Source of the DNA: Paraburkholderia sp. BCC1886
GTDB taxonomy: Bacteria > Pseudomonadota > Gammaproteobacteria > Burkholderiales > Burkholderiaceae
Direction: 5' to 3'
DNA length: 58,868 bases
Assembly: GCF_900996245.1 (NCBI RefSeq)
Contig: NZ_CAAJGK010000054.1
Span: 1 to 58,868, forward strand
Position 1 is the stretch's first letter. Each line of letters starts with the position of its first letter. A model generated the notes under the pieces. It saw nothing but the letters and a program-made list of their open reading frames with translations, made no database searches and was not told where the DNA came from. The translations under genes and the position numbers were made by a program. Shown piece by piece: positions 25,284-34,330 of the stretch.

Positions 25284-25973
25284 TCAGGAGCCGCCGGTTT
25301 TTCCCGTCACCGAATGCGACGACAGGTTCATCAAGCCATTACTCTGCGCGTACTGGAACAGTTCGGAGTCGCGATCGATACCGAGTTTGCGCATCGCCGT
25401 GTTCTTTTGCGTGCTGATGGTTTTGATGCTGCGGTTCAGTTGCTCGGAAATTTCCTTGATGGTCATGCCCGATACGAACAGCCGCACCACTTCGAGTTCG
25501 CGGCGCGACAACATCACTTCGTCGTTCTTGCCACCGGAATTCATGCGCAGCGCATCGAGCGATGCCTTCACCGATGGGCTCATATATTCGAGATGACGGC
25601 TGACGTGTTGGACGGCCAGTCCGATATGACTGAGATCGTCCGACTTGTTGACGACCGACGTGACACCGAGTTCGCTCAGGCGCTTGAGGAGCGCGGCGTT
25701 CTCCAGCATGGTCAGGACGACGATGGGAAGCTCGGGGAAATTGCGCCGCAGATAACCGATGAGAGGTAAGCCGTCGCCGTACTGGCCGCCCGGCATGGCA
25801 AGGTCGGTGACGAGGACGTCGCAGGCCACGGTCTGCAGCACCTTGACCAGTTCCGTCGACTGCCGTGCACGCGCCACCACCTGAAGACCGGGAAACTTGA
25901 GCAAGGCCTGCTCGGCGCCGAACAGAATGACGGGATGGTCGTCGGCGACCACGACCCTGACGGGATCTTGCAT
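25284..25973 (-). CDS. RcsB-like LuxR-type response regulator
   Basis: 229-residue NarL/FixJ-type regulator. The receiver domain has VVVADDHPVILFG and the phospho-acceptor Asp57 in VLVTDLAMPGGQYGDG; the LuxR HTH has LSRRELEVVRLFVSGMTIKE and LNRSIKTISTQKNTAMRKLG. The YGDG after the acceptor loop and the KTIS-QK stretch are close to enterobacterial RcsB. A GGGGAGGG ribosome site just before 25973 fixes the start. No histidine kinase or phosphotransfer gene is adjacent, so its input is unknown. Confidence 0.88.
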   Translation of the reverse strand: MQDPVRVVVADDHPVILFGAEQALLKFPGLQVVARARQSTELVKVLQTVACDVLVTDLAMPGGQYGDGLPLIGYLRRNFPELPIVVLTMLENAALLKRLSELGVTSVVNKSDDLSHIGLAVQHVSRHLEYMSPSVKASLDALRMNSGGKNDEVMLSRRELEVVRLFVSGMTIKEISEQLNRSIKTISTQKNTAMRKLGIDRDSELFQYAQSNGLMNLSSHSVTGKTGGS

Positions 25974-26237
25974 TGCCCTCCCCTCTACAAATGAACCGCT
26001 CTCCAGAACTTCTAGCATTTCTATTCTTTGATACTCAAACCTGATCGGATACGCGGCGGAAGACGCGCGGACAATTCCTCCGACTATAGCCGATTTCGCC
26101 TCATCCAATCCTTGCAATTGCTAACAATCATCGATCGGAGAGCTAATGTTCGACAGGATTCGACCGCGAGACACAAATTAGGGACAATAAACCCCCACGA
26201 GGACGTCCGCCTCGCGCCCTGACAGGAGAACCGGCAC

Positions 26238-26879
26238 ATGCACTTGCATTGCCTGCACGTTTCGCTGGCATCGTCGTGCCGGCGATGTTTGCCGCGTACG
26301 GGGCTCGGGCTGTCGTTCTCCCGCCCGTCGTCCGCTATCTGCAGCCTGCTGGGACTTCTTCTGCTGGCCGCGTCCGGCGCTCCGGCATTCGCCGACAGCG
26401 CATTCGCGGTGAGCAGCGCCAGCGTCAAAGCCGGCGGCACGCTCGACACCGCTCAGGTCTTCAACGGCAACGGCTGCAAAGGCGGTAACCGTTCGCCGCA
26501 ACTCAGCTGGCGTAACGCGCCGCCAGGCACTCGCAGCTTCGCAATTACCGTGTTCGATCAGGATGCGCCCGGCCGCGGCTGGTGGCACTGGGCGGTCGCG
26601 GGCATTCCCGCCGGCGTCGGCAGCGTGCCCGAGAACGCGAGTTCTTCGGGCTTTCTCAAAACGCTCCACGCCGTCGAAGCGCGCAACGACTTCGACAGCG
26701 ACGGCTATGGCGGTCCGTGCCCGCCGCCGGGCAAACCGCATCGCTATGTCATCACCGTGTATGCGCTGAACTCGGCCGATCTGCGGCTCGCGCAAGGCCG
26801 GCCGGCTTTGATGTTCGATCACGAAATCAGCACCGTCGCCATTGGCCACGCGCAAATCGTGGTCAACTACGGACGCTAG
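26238..26879 (+). CDS. YbhB/YbcL-type PEBP-family protein, exported
   Basis: 213-residue member of the phosphatidylethanolamine-binding/Raf-kinase-inhibitor family. The ligand pocket motifs are FDQDAPGRGWWHWAV (D-x-DAP...HW) and GPCPPPGKPHRYVITVYAL. A hydrophobic stretch (ICSLLGLLLLAASGAPAFA, about residues 34-52) is a signal peptide, so the protein is probably periplasmic. The cytoplasmic N-terminal extension of about 30 Arg/Cys-containing residues is unusual. AGGAGA at 26223 supports the start. Biochemical role unknown in bacteria. Confidence 0.85.
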   Translation: MHLHCLHVSLASSCRRCLPRTGLGLSFSRPSSAICSLLGLLLLAASGAPAFADSAFAVSSASVKAGGTLDTAQVFNGNGCKGGNRSPQLSWRNAPPGTRSFAITVFDQDAPGRGWWHWAVAGIPAGVGSVPENASSSGFLKTLHAVEARNDFDSDGYGGPCPPPGKPHRYVITVYALNSADLRLAQGRPALMFDHEISTVAIGHAQIVVNYGR

Positions 26880-26919
26880 CCCCCCTCTCTCAACCAGTTG
26901 CTCACTCCCGGAGCGTCCC

Positions 26920-27492
26920 ATGTCGAAAATCGTCATCGTTTATCACAGCGGCTATGGCCATACGAAGAAAGTCGCCGAGGCCGTGCTGGCCGGCACGCTC
27001 GAAGCCGGCGCCGACGCGCGGCTTTTGCCCGTCGGCGAAATCGATGACGCCGCGTGGGCGGAGCTGGCCGGCGCCGACGCCATCGTCTTCGGCTCGCCGA
27101 CGTACATGGGCGGCCCGTCCGCCGACTTCAAGAAGTTTGCCGATGCCAGTTCGAAACCGTGGTTCGGCCAGACGTGGAAGGACAAGATCGCCGCCGGTTT
27201 CACCAATTCGGCGACGATGAACGGTGACAAGTTTTCGACGATCCAGTACTTCGTCACGCTCGCGATGCAGCACGGGATGATCTGGGCCGGCACCGGCATG
27301 ATGCCGTCGAACACCAAGGCCGCGACGCGCGACGACCTGAATTACGTCGGCGGCTCGACCGGCCTGCTCACGCAATCGCCCGCGGATGCGACACCCGAGG
27401 AAGCGCCGCCGGCCGGCGATCTGGAGACCGCACGCCGGTTCGGCGCGCGGGTGGCCACCGTGACGGCGCGCTGGATTGCGGCGGCGAACTAA
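26920..27492 (+). CDS. Flavodoxin-fold NAD(P)H:quinone reductase family protein
   Basis: 190-residue WrbA-type flavodoxin-fold protein. The FMN phosphate loop is VYHSGYGHTKKVAEAV and the second FMN contact is FGSPTYMGGPSADFKKFAD. Later loops (GFTNSATMNGDKFSTIQYF) also fit the NAD(P)H-dependent oxidoreductase group. The start at 26920 is 40 bp after the PEBP-family gene, so they could be co-transcribed. Likely a quinone or flavin reductase; substrate not shown. Confidence 0.85.
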   Translation: MSKIVIVYHSGYGHTKKVAEAVLAGTLEAGADARLLPVGEIDDAAWAELAGADAIVFGSPTYMGGPSADFKKFADASSKPWFGQTWKDKIAAGFTNSATMNGDKFSTIQYFVTLAMQHGMIWAGTGMMPSNTKAATRDDLNYVGGSTGLLTQSPADATPEEAPPAGDLETARRFGARVATVTARWIAAAN

Positions 27493-27746
27493 GACGGCAG
27501 CTCAAGCGAGCGAGGCGGACCGGGCAAGCAAAGAGCAGCCAGCCGCCGGCCCGCCGTGCGCTGCGGTATTGTCTTTATCGGCATGCATCTGGCGTGCAAC
27601 CGGTCACGCCGATGTCACTTTCGGCGCGCATCGTCGTTTTTTCACCCGCTTTTTCACTCCCCGCCGCACGGTTGCCGCCATCAGGTCTTAAAATACCGTT
27701 CCGGCGCCGCGTCGCGCCCCGTTTCCAGCAAGCCAGTGAGATCGAG

Positions 27747-28694
27747 ATGAGCACGAAAGTTTTTGTCGACGGACAGGAAGGCACGACCGGCCTGAAGATT
27801 TTTGAATACCTGTCGCAACGCGCCGACGTGGAAATCCTGCGTATCGAAGAAGCGAAACGCAAAGACCTCGACGAGCGCCGTCGTCTCATCAACGCATCGG
27901 ACGTCACGTTTCTGTGTCTTCCCGACGTCGCCTCCCGCGAATCGGCTTCGCTAGTGGAAAACGATCGCACCGTGCTGATCGACGCCAGCACCGCATTTCG
28001 CACCTCCGCCGATTGGGCTTACGGGCTGCCGGAACTGGCGCGCTCGCAACGCGAGCGGCTGCGCACCGCCAAACGCATCGCCGTGCCGGGCTGCCATGCA
28101 TCGGCCTTCGTGCTGGCCATGCGGCCGCTGGTCGAAGCCGGTGTGGTCGCGCCGGACTTCGCTGCCCACGCTTATTCCATTACCGGCTACAGCGGCGGCG
28201 GCAAGAAAATGATTGCCGACTACGAAGCCGGCGGTAACGAGAAACTGAAAAGCCCGCGCTCCTACGCACTGGGCCTTACGCACAAGCATCTGCCGGAAAT
28301 GGCCGCTCATACGGGCCTGAAATCGGCGCCGGTCTTCACGCCCATCGTCGGGGATTTCTACAAGGGGCTCGCGGTCACCACGTTCTTCTCGCCCAGCCAA
28401 CTGGCCAAGAAGACCACGCCGCAAGACGTGCAGACGCTCTTCGCGGAATACTACGCGGGCGAAGCCTTCGTCCACGTCGCGCCGTTCGATGCAGAAGCCA
28501 ATCTGGACAGCGGCTTTTTCGACGTGCAGGCAAACAACGACACTAACCGGGTCGACCTGTTCGTGTTCGGCAATCAGGAGCGCTTCGTGACCGTCGCGCG
28601 TCTGGACAATCTGGGCAAGGGCGCGTCGGGCGCGGCCATCCAGTGCATGAACCTCGCCATTGGCACCGCTGAAGAAACAGGCCTGAACCGATAG
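27747..28694 (+). CDS. argC: N-acetyl-gamma-glutamyl-phosphate reductase (type 2)
   Basis: 315-residue ArgC of the short type-2 class, which reduces N-acetylglutamyl phosphate to the semialdehyde in arginine synthesis. The N-terminus KVFVDGQEGTTGLKIFEYL is the NADP-binding start of this class. The catalytic Cys is in VPGCHASAF, with SITGYSGGGKKMI after it. The start at 27747 gives the standard N-terminus. A candidate TAAAAT -10 near 27688 lies upstream, and a terminator follows at 28753. Monocistronic. Confidence 0.93.
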   Translation: MSTKVFVDGQEGTTGLKIFEYLSQRADVEILRIEEAKRKDLDERRRLINASDVTFLCLPDVASRESASLVENDRTVLIDASTAFRTSADWAYGLPELARSQRERLRTAKRIAVPGCHASAFVLAMRPLVEAGVVAPDFAAHAYSITGYSGGGKKMIADYEAGGNEKLKSPRSYALGLTHKHLPEMAAHTGLKSAPVFTPIVGDFYKGLAVTTFFSPSQLAKKTTPQDVQTLFAEYYAGEAFVHVAPFDAEANLDSGFFDVQANNDTNRVDLFVFGNQERFVTVARLDNLGKGASGAAIQCMNLAIGTAEETGLNR

Positions 28695-28752
28695 GTCGAA
28701 CCGCCAGCACGAATCCGAAAACGGGCGGCTAACTCGCCGTCGATTCATACGC

Positions 28753-28789
28753 AAAGCCGGTCCTCACCAGACCGGCTTTTCTGTTTTAA
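28753..28789 (+). terminator. Intrinsic terminator after argC
   Basis: AAAGCCGGTC (28753-28762) pairs with GACCGGCTTT (28770-28779), 7-base loop, followed by TCTGTTTT. Confidence 0.8.
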
Positions 28790-29200
28790 AAATCCATTAT
28801 TCAATCCGTGATTCGCGCCTTTAGTCGGTATTAATCCGCATTACTTCAAATAGAAAAATCGGATCGCGCCGACTGGCACGGTAATTCGTTCACTTCAAAA
28901 ACCCGCTCAGCATAGTTTTCCGCCTAGGGAAACTCCTTATTTTTTAGCGAACGGTCGTTCGAAGATGATAGAGCCATTTTGCTGAATCGCTTACCTGGCA
29001 AGGGTGTGCGGGGATGCAACGGGGTCGGGTTTTCACGCATGAAAGGCTTCTTTGTTTAAAAGGCCGGGGAACGTCCGCCTGGTGCGCTTGCGGATAAATT
29101 CCGCTGTTTGAATCGTTCTTTTTAGACGGCTCATTCAATTGACAGGCATTAACCACACGGCGAAATTAGCTCGCACAATTACATGAAGGGAGACAGCAGC
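28790..29200 (+). other. AT-rich upstream region of the lipoprotein genes
   Basis: About 410 bp before the first lipoprotein gene, AT-richer than the coding DNA around it. It contains CGAACG-GT-CGTTCG (28948-28961), shaped like a TetR-type operator. A TTGACA (29139-29144) is a candidate -35 whose matching -10 is weak (AAATTA at 29163). I see no convincing gene here. Confidence 0.45.
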
Positions 29201-30631
29201 ATGTCGCACGCTATTACTCGAGGTCTGGCATTGGCCATTGCCACGGCTCCATTACTGATTGCTTGCGGCGGCGGCAAAGCCAGCGATCCCGCGCCGATTA
29301 ATACGCCGCAATGCTCGGGTGCGAGTTGCGGCCCGCAAGGCGCGCCGACCCCAGCTGCGACCGACACGTCGCTGTGTCCTGCCACGGCCGATATCGGCAA
29401 CAGCACGTTCCTCGGCGGTGCGGGTAGTGGCGAGGTCGTGCAGTTGAATATCAATGCCACGGCGATGACCTACACGCTCAAGTGGCTCGAGTCGCCCGTT
29501 CCGTTGCGCACGGGTTCGGTGACCCCGAGCCGCGCGGGTACGACCATTACCGGCGCGGTCATTCACCCGCCCACCGGCGCGCTGCCGACTGCCGAACAGA
29601 CGCGCTGTGCGTTCATTCTCGGCGCCGGCACCGGCACCGGCGCCGGCGACGGTCAGCCATACACGACACCGGACTACACCAACAACCCGAATCCGCCGAT
29701 GATCCTGGTCGGTCTGGGCGGCGTGGCGGGCGGCGGAATTCCGGGTGCGGATATCGAGTTCGACGGGTTGAACATTCTCCCGCCGGTCATCGTGAACGTC
29801 GGCGCCGTGCCCGCACGTCATTTCGACTTCTACCCGTTCCTCGGCTTCGCCAACACCACCACCGATATCACCAAACTGCCGGGCACCTATAACGGCCTGC
29901 TTTATCACCTGGTTCCGTCGGGCGCCTATGCCGCGGCTGCGACCAACACCGTCGAAACCTTCGACGCGAGCGGCACCTGCACCAGCAGCAACACCGCTAC
30001 GACCGGTTACTCGCCGAATGCAGGCGGCTGCCTGACCACGGGCAACCCGCTGGTGCTGAACAGCAACGGCTACTTCGACAGCACGGCGGCACCGCAGATC
30101 AGCACGCAACTCGCGCTGCCGCTAGTCGGCGCCAGCGGCAAGAGCGGCACGGCGCACATGATCATTGGCCAGGTCAATGGCGCCACCGTGCCGCTGGTCA
30201 TCCGGACCGGTTACATCAATCTCGGTACGGCACCGCTGCACCTCGACGCTCAGGTCGACGACGAATCGGGCATCGCCATGCTGGCCACGACGGCAACGCC
30301 GATTGCATCCGGCGGATTCGACGGCGGCTACGTCGGCGCGGACTCGAACTTCAGGACGACCGCGACGCTGATTCAGGGCAACGTCGGCACGTTCATCAAC
30401 CCGAGCACGTCGGCAGCGGAAAGCGGTTTCGGTATTGCTTACGGTCTGGCGAGCCCGGGTCTGATGGGCGTGCAGGACACCAACGGCGCCACGGGTTTCG
30501 CCATCGCATCCGGCGGCCTCTACGCGATCGAGATCCAGGGCACGGAAAACGGCGGTGTTGCCGCAACGTCCGCCAACTCGGCCACATCGAGCGTCCCCTA
30601 CTTCGGCATCGGCGCCCAGATCAGCAAATAA
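29201..30631 (+). CDS. Secreted lipoprotein, DUF2957-like, first paralog
   Basis: 476-residue predicted lipoprotein. The signal peptide ends in a lipobox LIA-C (Cys at about residue 21) followed by GGG. The mature protein is Gly/Thr/Ala-rich and beta-rich. Motifs shared with the next gene include SPVPLRTGSVTPSRAG, GVAGGGIPGADIEFDG, a YPFLGF block and VDDESGIAML; I recall them as DUF2957 of Burkholderia. The ATG at 29201 is preferred to 29183 because GAAGGGAG then sits correctly as the ribosome site. Function unknown. Confidence 0.75.
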   Translation: MSHAITRGLALAIATAPLLIACGGGKASDPAPINTPQCSGASCGPQGAPTPAATDTSLCPATADIGNSTFLGGAGSGEVVQLNINATAMTYTLKWLESPVPLRTGSVTPSRAGTTITGAVIHPPTGALPTAEQTRCAFILGAGTGTGAGDGQPYTTPDYTNNPNPPMILVGLGGVAGGGIPGADIEFDGLNILPPVIVNVGAVPARHFDFYPFLGFANTTTDITKLPGTYNGLLYHLVPSGAYAAAATNTVETFDASGTCTSSNTATTGYSPNAGGCLTTGNPLVLNSNGYFDSTAAPQISTQLALPLVGASGKSGTAHMIIGQVNGATVPLVIRTGYINLGTAPLHLDAQVDDESGIAMLATTATPIASGGFDGGYVGADSNFRTTATLIQGNVGTFINPSTSAAESGFGIAYGLASPGLMGVQDTNGATGFAIASGGLYAIEIQGTENGGVAATSANSATSSVPYFGIGAQISK

Positions 30632-30731
30632 CCGGCAAACCCGACGGCGACCCGCTCGCCGTCCGGGATATCAAAAAAAAGTGGCCGGATTGGACTCCGG
30701 TCGCACACAAACGAGAAATTCTGGAGGTCGT

Positions 30732-31988
30732 ATGAAGTTGAGAATCGTGTCGGTGCTCGCGCTTGCAGCGCCGTTGCTCGGGGCATGCGGTGGCGGCGGT
30801 GGCGGCGATGGTCCGGTGACTGAGGTGCGGCTGTGTCCCGCCTCGCTCGACTACACGACGGTATTCACCGGCGGCGGCGCCAGCGGCGAGCTGGTCAAGC
30901 TGCAACTCGATACGACCAAGATGACCTGGCAGGTCAACTACGTGCAATCGCCGATTCCGGCCGCCGTCGGCACCGTCTCGCCGACCCGCGCCGGCCAGAC
31001 CGCGAGCGGCACGCTGACTCAGGAAACCCTCCTGCCGACCAACAAGCTCAACCAGTGCGCGTATCGCCTGAACGGCGCGAGTCTCGATGCCAGCCGTCCG
31101 GCGCGGATTTTCGTCGGCGAAGGCGTGGCGGGCGGCACGATCCCCGGTGCGGAAATTTCGTTCGGCGGCATTCTCGGCGTCGGCGCCGTGCCCGACACGA
31201 CGTTCCCGTACTACCCGTTCATCGGTTTCTCGTCGGTCGAGACGAATATCGCGAATGTGAAGGGCACGTACAACCAGGTGGGTTATCACCTGATTCCGTC
31301 GCAGAGCTTCGCGCCGGTCAAGGTCGATTCGACGATCACGATCAACGCGGACGGCTCCTACTCCGAGTGCGACAACTCGGGTGTCAATGCGGGCAAATGT
31401 CAGCAGCCGGGCACGAACTTCGTGAATGCGACCGACACCAGCGGCGCAACCGTCAGTGCATTCGAAACCGACAAGTTCCTGGGTCAGGGCACGCCGACTC
31501 TGGCGACTACGCCGAAGGGTCGTGGCTACATGATCGTCGGCAAGCTGAAGGGTCAACTCGTGCCGATCCTGGTTCGGGCGGGCGCGGCGAACGCGTCGAT
31601 CACGACGCCGGTGAACGGCGAGATCGGTCCCTACGCCGACGACGAATCGGGCATTTCGATTCTCGCGCCGCAAGCCACGATCGCTTCCGGCTCGCAGAAC
31701 GGCGAGTACATCGGCGTGGATAGCCAGTTCGACTACCGCACGACAGCGCTCGAAGGCGCGCAAGCGACCCTGCTCGATCCGTTCAACGCGTCGCAAGCCT
31801 CGCTTGCGACGGCGCTGAACCTGGACTACACGCAAACCGTGCCGGGTGTCGTTACGACAACGCAGGTCGGGGCATCGACGGGCACCACGCCGACCGGGAA
31901 GATGATTTTCTCGGGTGGCGTGTTCGGCTACCTCGATATCACCAACGCGGCCTCGCCGTACTTCTCGATCGGCGCCTTCGTCCAGTAA
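30732..31988 (+). CDS. Secreted lipoprotein, DUF2957-like, second paralog
   Basis: 418-residue lipoprotein paralogous to the preceding one. The signal peptide MKLRIVSVLALAAPLLGAC ends in a lipobox LGA-C and is followed by a run of glycines. Blocks matching the first paralog are SPIPAAVGTVSPTRAG, GVAGGTIPGAEISFGG, YYPFIGFSS and ADDESGISIL. GGAGG at 30723 fixes the start. It lies 100 bp after the first paralog in the same orientation. The pair looks like an old tandem duplication: the order of blocks is the same but the sequences are well diverged. Confidence 0.75.
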   Translation: MKLRIVSVLALAAPLLGACGGGGGGDGPVTEVRLCPASLDYTTVFTGGGASGELVKLQLDTTKMTWQVNYVQSPIPAAVGTVSPTRAGQTASGTLTQETLLPTNKLNQCAYRLNGASLDASRPARIFVGEGVAGGTIPGAEISFGGILGVGAVPDTTFPYYPFIGFSSVETNIANVKGTYNQVGYHLIPSQSFAPVKVDSTITINADGSYSECDNSGVNAGKCQQPGTNFVNATDTSGATVSAFETDKFLGQGTPTLATTPKGRGYMIVGKLKGQLVPILVRAGAANASITTPVNGEIGPYADDESGISILAPQATIASGSQNGEYIGVDSQFDYRTTALEGAQATLLDPFNASQASLATALNLDYTQTVPGVVTTTQVGASTGTTPTGKMIFSGGVFGYLDITNAASPYFSIGAFVQ

Positions 31989-32193
31989 GCGGCGCAGCCA
32001 GGCCGCCATGAATCGACGCGGCGTTCGCGTCCCGGCTGCGGCGCACCGCGGCAGCCGGCTGCTCATGGCGGCGTTCACAGCGTCGCCGACAGCAGCGTTC
32101 TCAGATTATCCAGCGCAGCGGCAGGCCGACACCCGCCAACCGCCGCTGCTCGCCGCACGCGATGAGCGCAGCGAGTGACTCAGGAGGAACACG

Positions 32194-33018
32194 ATGAAAA
32201 AACTCACTTTCGCGATACTGGCTGGCTGCCTGTCGGCCAGCGCGTACGCCCAGCATGCGGGCGACAACGTCGCCGTGCTGGGCTGGTTTCACGTCATGCC
32301 GCAGGACTCGAGCACGGCATTGACGACCAACGTCGCACCGACGCCGATCAACACACCGTTGCGACTGCCCAACTCGTTCACGTCGGCCGGCACCGGTCTG
32401 TCGACGAATAACGCCGATACCGTCGGCCTGACGTTCAGCCACTACCTGACCGATCACATCGCCGTGACGACCGTGGCGGGCGTGCCGCCCGTATTCAAGA
32501 TTTACGGTACGGGGACGATCCAGCCGCCCGGACCCGCGGGCGCGCTCGGCCAGCAGAACCTGGGCGACCGCCAGACCAATCCGATCGTGAAGAGCGTGCG
32601 CCAGTGGAGCCCGGCGATGCTGCTGCAGTACTACTTCAACGCGCCGACGGCGAAGTTCCGGCCTTTCGTGGGTGTCGGCGTGTCGTACAACTGGTTTTCC
32701 GACGTGCAGTTGAGCCCGGCGTTCATCCAGTCCACGCAGAACAACCTCGGCGCCGTGCTCGCCGCCGGCGCCGGCAAGCCGGGACAAACGCAGATTTCCG
32801 CGAAGGCGTCGTCGTCGTGGGCGCCGGTTTTCAACGTGGGTCTCGCATACAACATCACCGATCATTGGGGTCTGGTGGCGTCGGTGACCTATATCCCGCT
32901 GAAGACGACGTCGTCGGTGATCATCAAGGCAGCGGACGGCTCGGAGCTGGGTGTGTCGAGAGCGGATCTGAAGGCGGATCCGATCATCTCGTTCCTCGCG
33001 GTGTCTTATAAGTTCTGA
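32194..33018 (+). CDS. OmpW-family outer membrane protein
   Basis: 274-residue predicted eight-stranded beta-barrel of the OmpW family. It has a cleavable signal peptide (MKKLTFAILAGCLSASAYAQ) and typical OmpW blocks: NNADTVGLTFSHYLTDHIAV, QWSPAMLLQYYFNAPTAKFRPFVGVGVSYNWF and a C-terminal aromatic strand ending FLAVSYKF, the signal for outer-membrane assembly. The AGGAGG at 32180 supports the start. OmpW proteins are thought to let small hydrophobic compounds through the outer membrane. It follows the lipoprotein pair after about 205 bp. Confidence 0.9.
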   Translation: MKKLTFAILAGCLSASAYAQHAGDNVAVLGWFHVMPQDSSTALTTNVAPTPINTPLRLPNSFTSAGTGLSTNNADTVGLTFSHYLTDHIAVTTVAGVPPVFKIYGTGTIQPPGPAGALGQQNLGDRQTNPIVKSVRQWSPAMLLQYYFNAPTAKFRPFVGVGVSYNWFSDVQLSPAFIQSTQNNLGAVLAAGAGKPGQTQISAKASSSWAPVFNVGLAYNITDHWGLVASVTYIPLKTTSSVIIKAADGSELGVSRADLKADPIISFLAVSYKF

Positions 33019-33040
33019 TCGCGATCGATGCTGTTGATGC

Positions 33041-33085
33041 AAAAAAGCCGGCGGCCCTTGTGGAAAGGGGCCGCCGGCTTTTTTT
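33041..33085 (+). terminator. Intrinsic terminator after the OmpW-family gene
   Basis: A 17-bp perfect stem (33041-33057 with 33068-33084), 10-base loop, ending in T7, with an A6 tract before it. Confidence 0.88.
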
Positions 33086-33113
33086 CGCTGTGCGCAGGTG
33101 AAAAATTCGGGGC

Positions 33114-33142
33114 AAAAAAAAGCCCGCCTAGTTTGGCGGGCT
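33114..33142 (-). terminator. Terminator of the minus-strand dehydrogenase
   Basis: AGCCCGCC (33121-33128) pairs with GGCGGGCT (33135-33142). On the minus strand the stem is followed by a T-run (complement of the A-tract at 33114-33120). It lies about 170 bp past the dehydrogenase stop at 33312. Confidence 0.7.
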
Positions 33143-33311
33143 GAATCCATATCAGAGGAGACATGGAGGAGACAGGAGTGACTATAGCAAATGGGTTGGT
33201 GCGTCGCAACATTCAAATTAGGGTTGACCCTTTGCGTTGCTTAAAAGCAACACGTTTCGGATCTAGTTGAATTCGGCCACTGCCCCGAGTTGCTCCCGTG
33301 TTCCTCCATGC

Positions 33312-34181
33312 TCAGCGACCCGCGCGCCGCGCCGCGACCTGGCCCAGCACCGCGAAGTCTTTTTCGCCGTCTCCGTGAGCAATCGCTTCGATCAGGCTAT
33401 CGCGGACGACGCTGGCAATCGGCATCGGCGTCGTCACCGCGTCAGCCGCGGCGAGTGCGAGTCGCACATCCTTCAATCCGAGACGCGCCTTGAACAAGGC
33501 CGGCTCGTAGCGCTGCTCGGCGATCAACTTGCCGTAGCCCGCGTAAACCGGCCCCGGAAACAGGCCGCTCGTGATGACATCGAGAAAATCCTGCATCGCG
33601 AGGCCATGGCCGGTGACCAGCGTGGCCGCTTCGCCGAGCGTTTCGATGGCCGCGCCGAGCATGAAATTGGCGGCAAGTTTCATCACGTTCGCCTGCTGCG
33701 GCAACGAGCCGATACGCCACGTCTTCTGGCCGATCACGTCGAAAATGGGCTGGACGCGATCGATCGACTCGGCAGGCCCGCCCGCCACGATGGTCAGTTT
33801 GCCGGCCGCCGCGACATCGGGGCGCCCGAGCACCGGCGCCGCGACGTAGTGAACGCCGCGCGACGCGTGCGCGGTCGCCAGTTCTTCGGCGAGCGTCACG
33901 GAGATCGTCGCCATGTTCACGTGGATCAGCCCGCGCGGCGCATGCTCCAGCAACTCGGCGGTCACGACTTCACGCAGGGCGGCATCGTCCGCGAGCATGG
34001 AAAACACGGCGTCGCCCGCGAAGGCCTCGGCCGGCGTCGCGACGCTTTGCGCGCCCGCGTCGACCAGCGCTTGCGCGCGTTCCGGCGAGCGGTTCCACAC
34101 GCGCACCTGGTGCCCGGCTTTCAACATGTTTGCCACCATCGCGGCGCCCATCTCGCCGAGACCGATAAAACCGATGTCCAT
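33312..34181 (-). CDS. Beta-hydroxyacid dehydrogenase-family NAD(P) oxidoreductase
   Basis: 289-residue member of the 3-hydroxyisobutyrate/6-phosphogluconate dehydrogenase superfamily. The Rossmann motif GFIGLGEMGAAMVANMLKAGH is at the N-terminus, and the catalytic Lys is in NVMKLAANFMLGA. The substrate loop reads AAPVLGRP where HIBADH proper has a D-A-P-V-S-G-G type sequence, so the substrate probably differs. The start at 34181 has GGAG 8-10 bases upstream; an ATG at 34196 is a possible alternative. It may reduce a small carbonyl such as a semialdehyde. Confidence 0.85.
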   Translation of the reverse strand: MDIGFIGLGEMGAAMVANMLKAGHQVRVWNRSPERAQALVDAGAQSVATPAEAFAGDAVFSMLADDAALREVVTAELLEHAPRGLIHVNMATISVTLAEELATAHASRGVHYVAAPVLGRPDVAAAGKLTIVAGGPAESIDRVQPIFDVIGQKTWRIGSLPQQANVMKLAANFMLGAAIETLGEAATLVTGHGLAMQDFLDVITSGLFPGPVYAGYGKLIAEQRYEPALFKARLGLKDVRLALAAADAVTTPMPIASVVRDSLIEAIAHGDGEKDFAVLGQVAARRAGR

Positions 34182-34330
34182 CTGTCGCTCCGTCATCTTC
34201 AAAGAACCCGAAGTAAAGCATACCCATGCGACACGTGCAGGACAGTGCGCAGCAAAACTTCCGGCGCGAGGCTGGCGTCGCTGCGCGGTGCGTACAATAC
34301 GGGATTACTTATCTGGCAGAGGCCTTCCGT

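Noticed and set aside
28944..29156. A 70-codon minus-strand frame in the region before the lipoproteins
   Set aside because: It lacks a ribosome site, signal or family resemblance, and lies over the probable promoter region.
33163..33270. A 35-codon frame on the plus strand beginning ATGGAGGAGACAGGAG
   Set aside because: It lies after two terminators, has no conserved features, and its start is itself a purine-rich tract. I see no support for translation.
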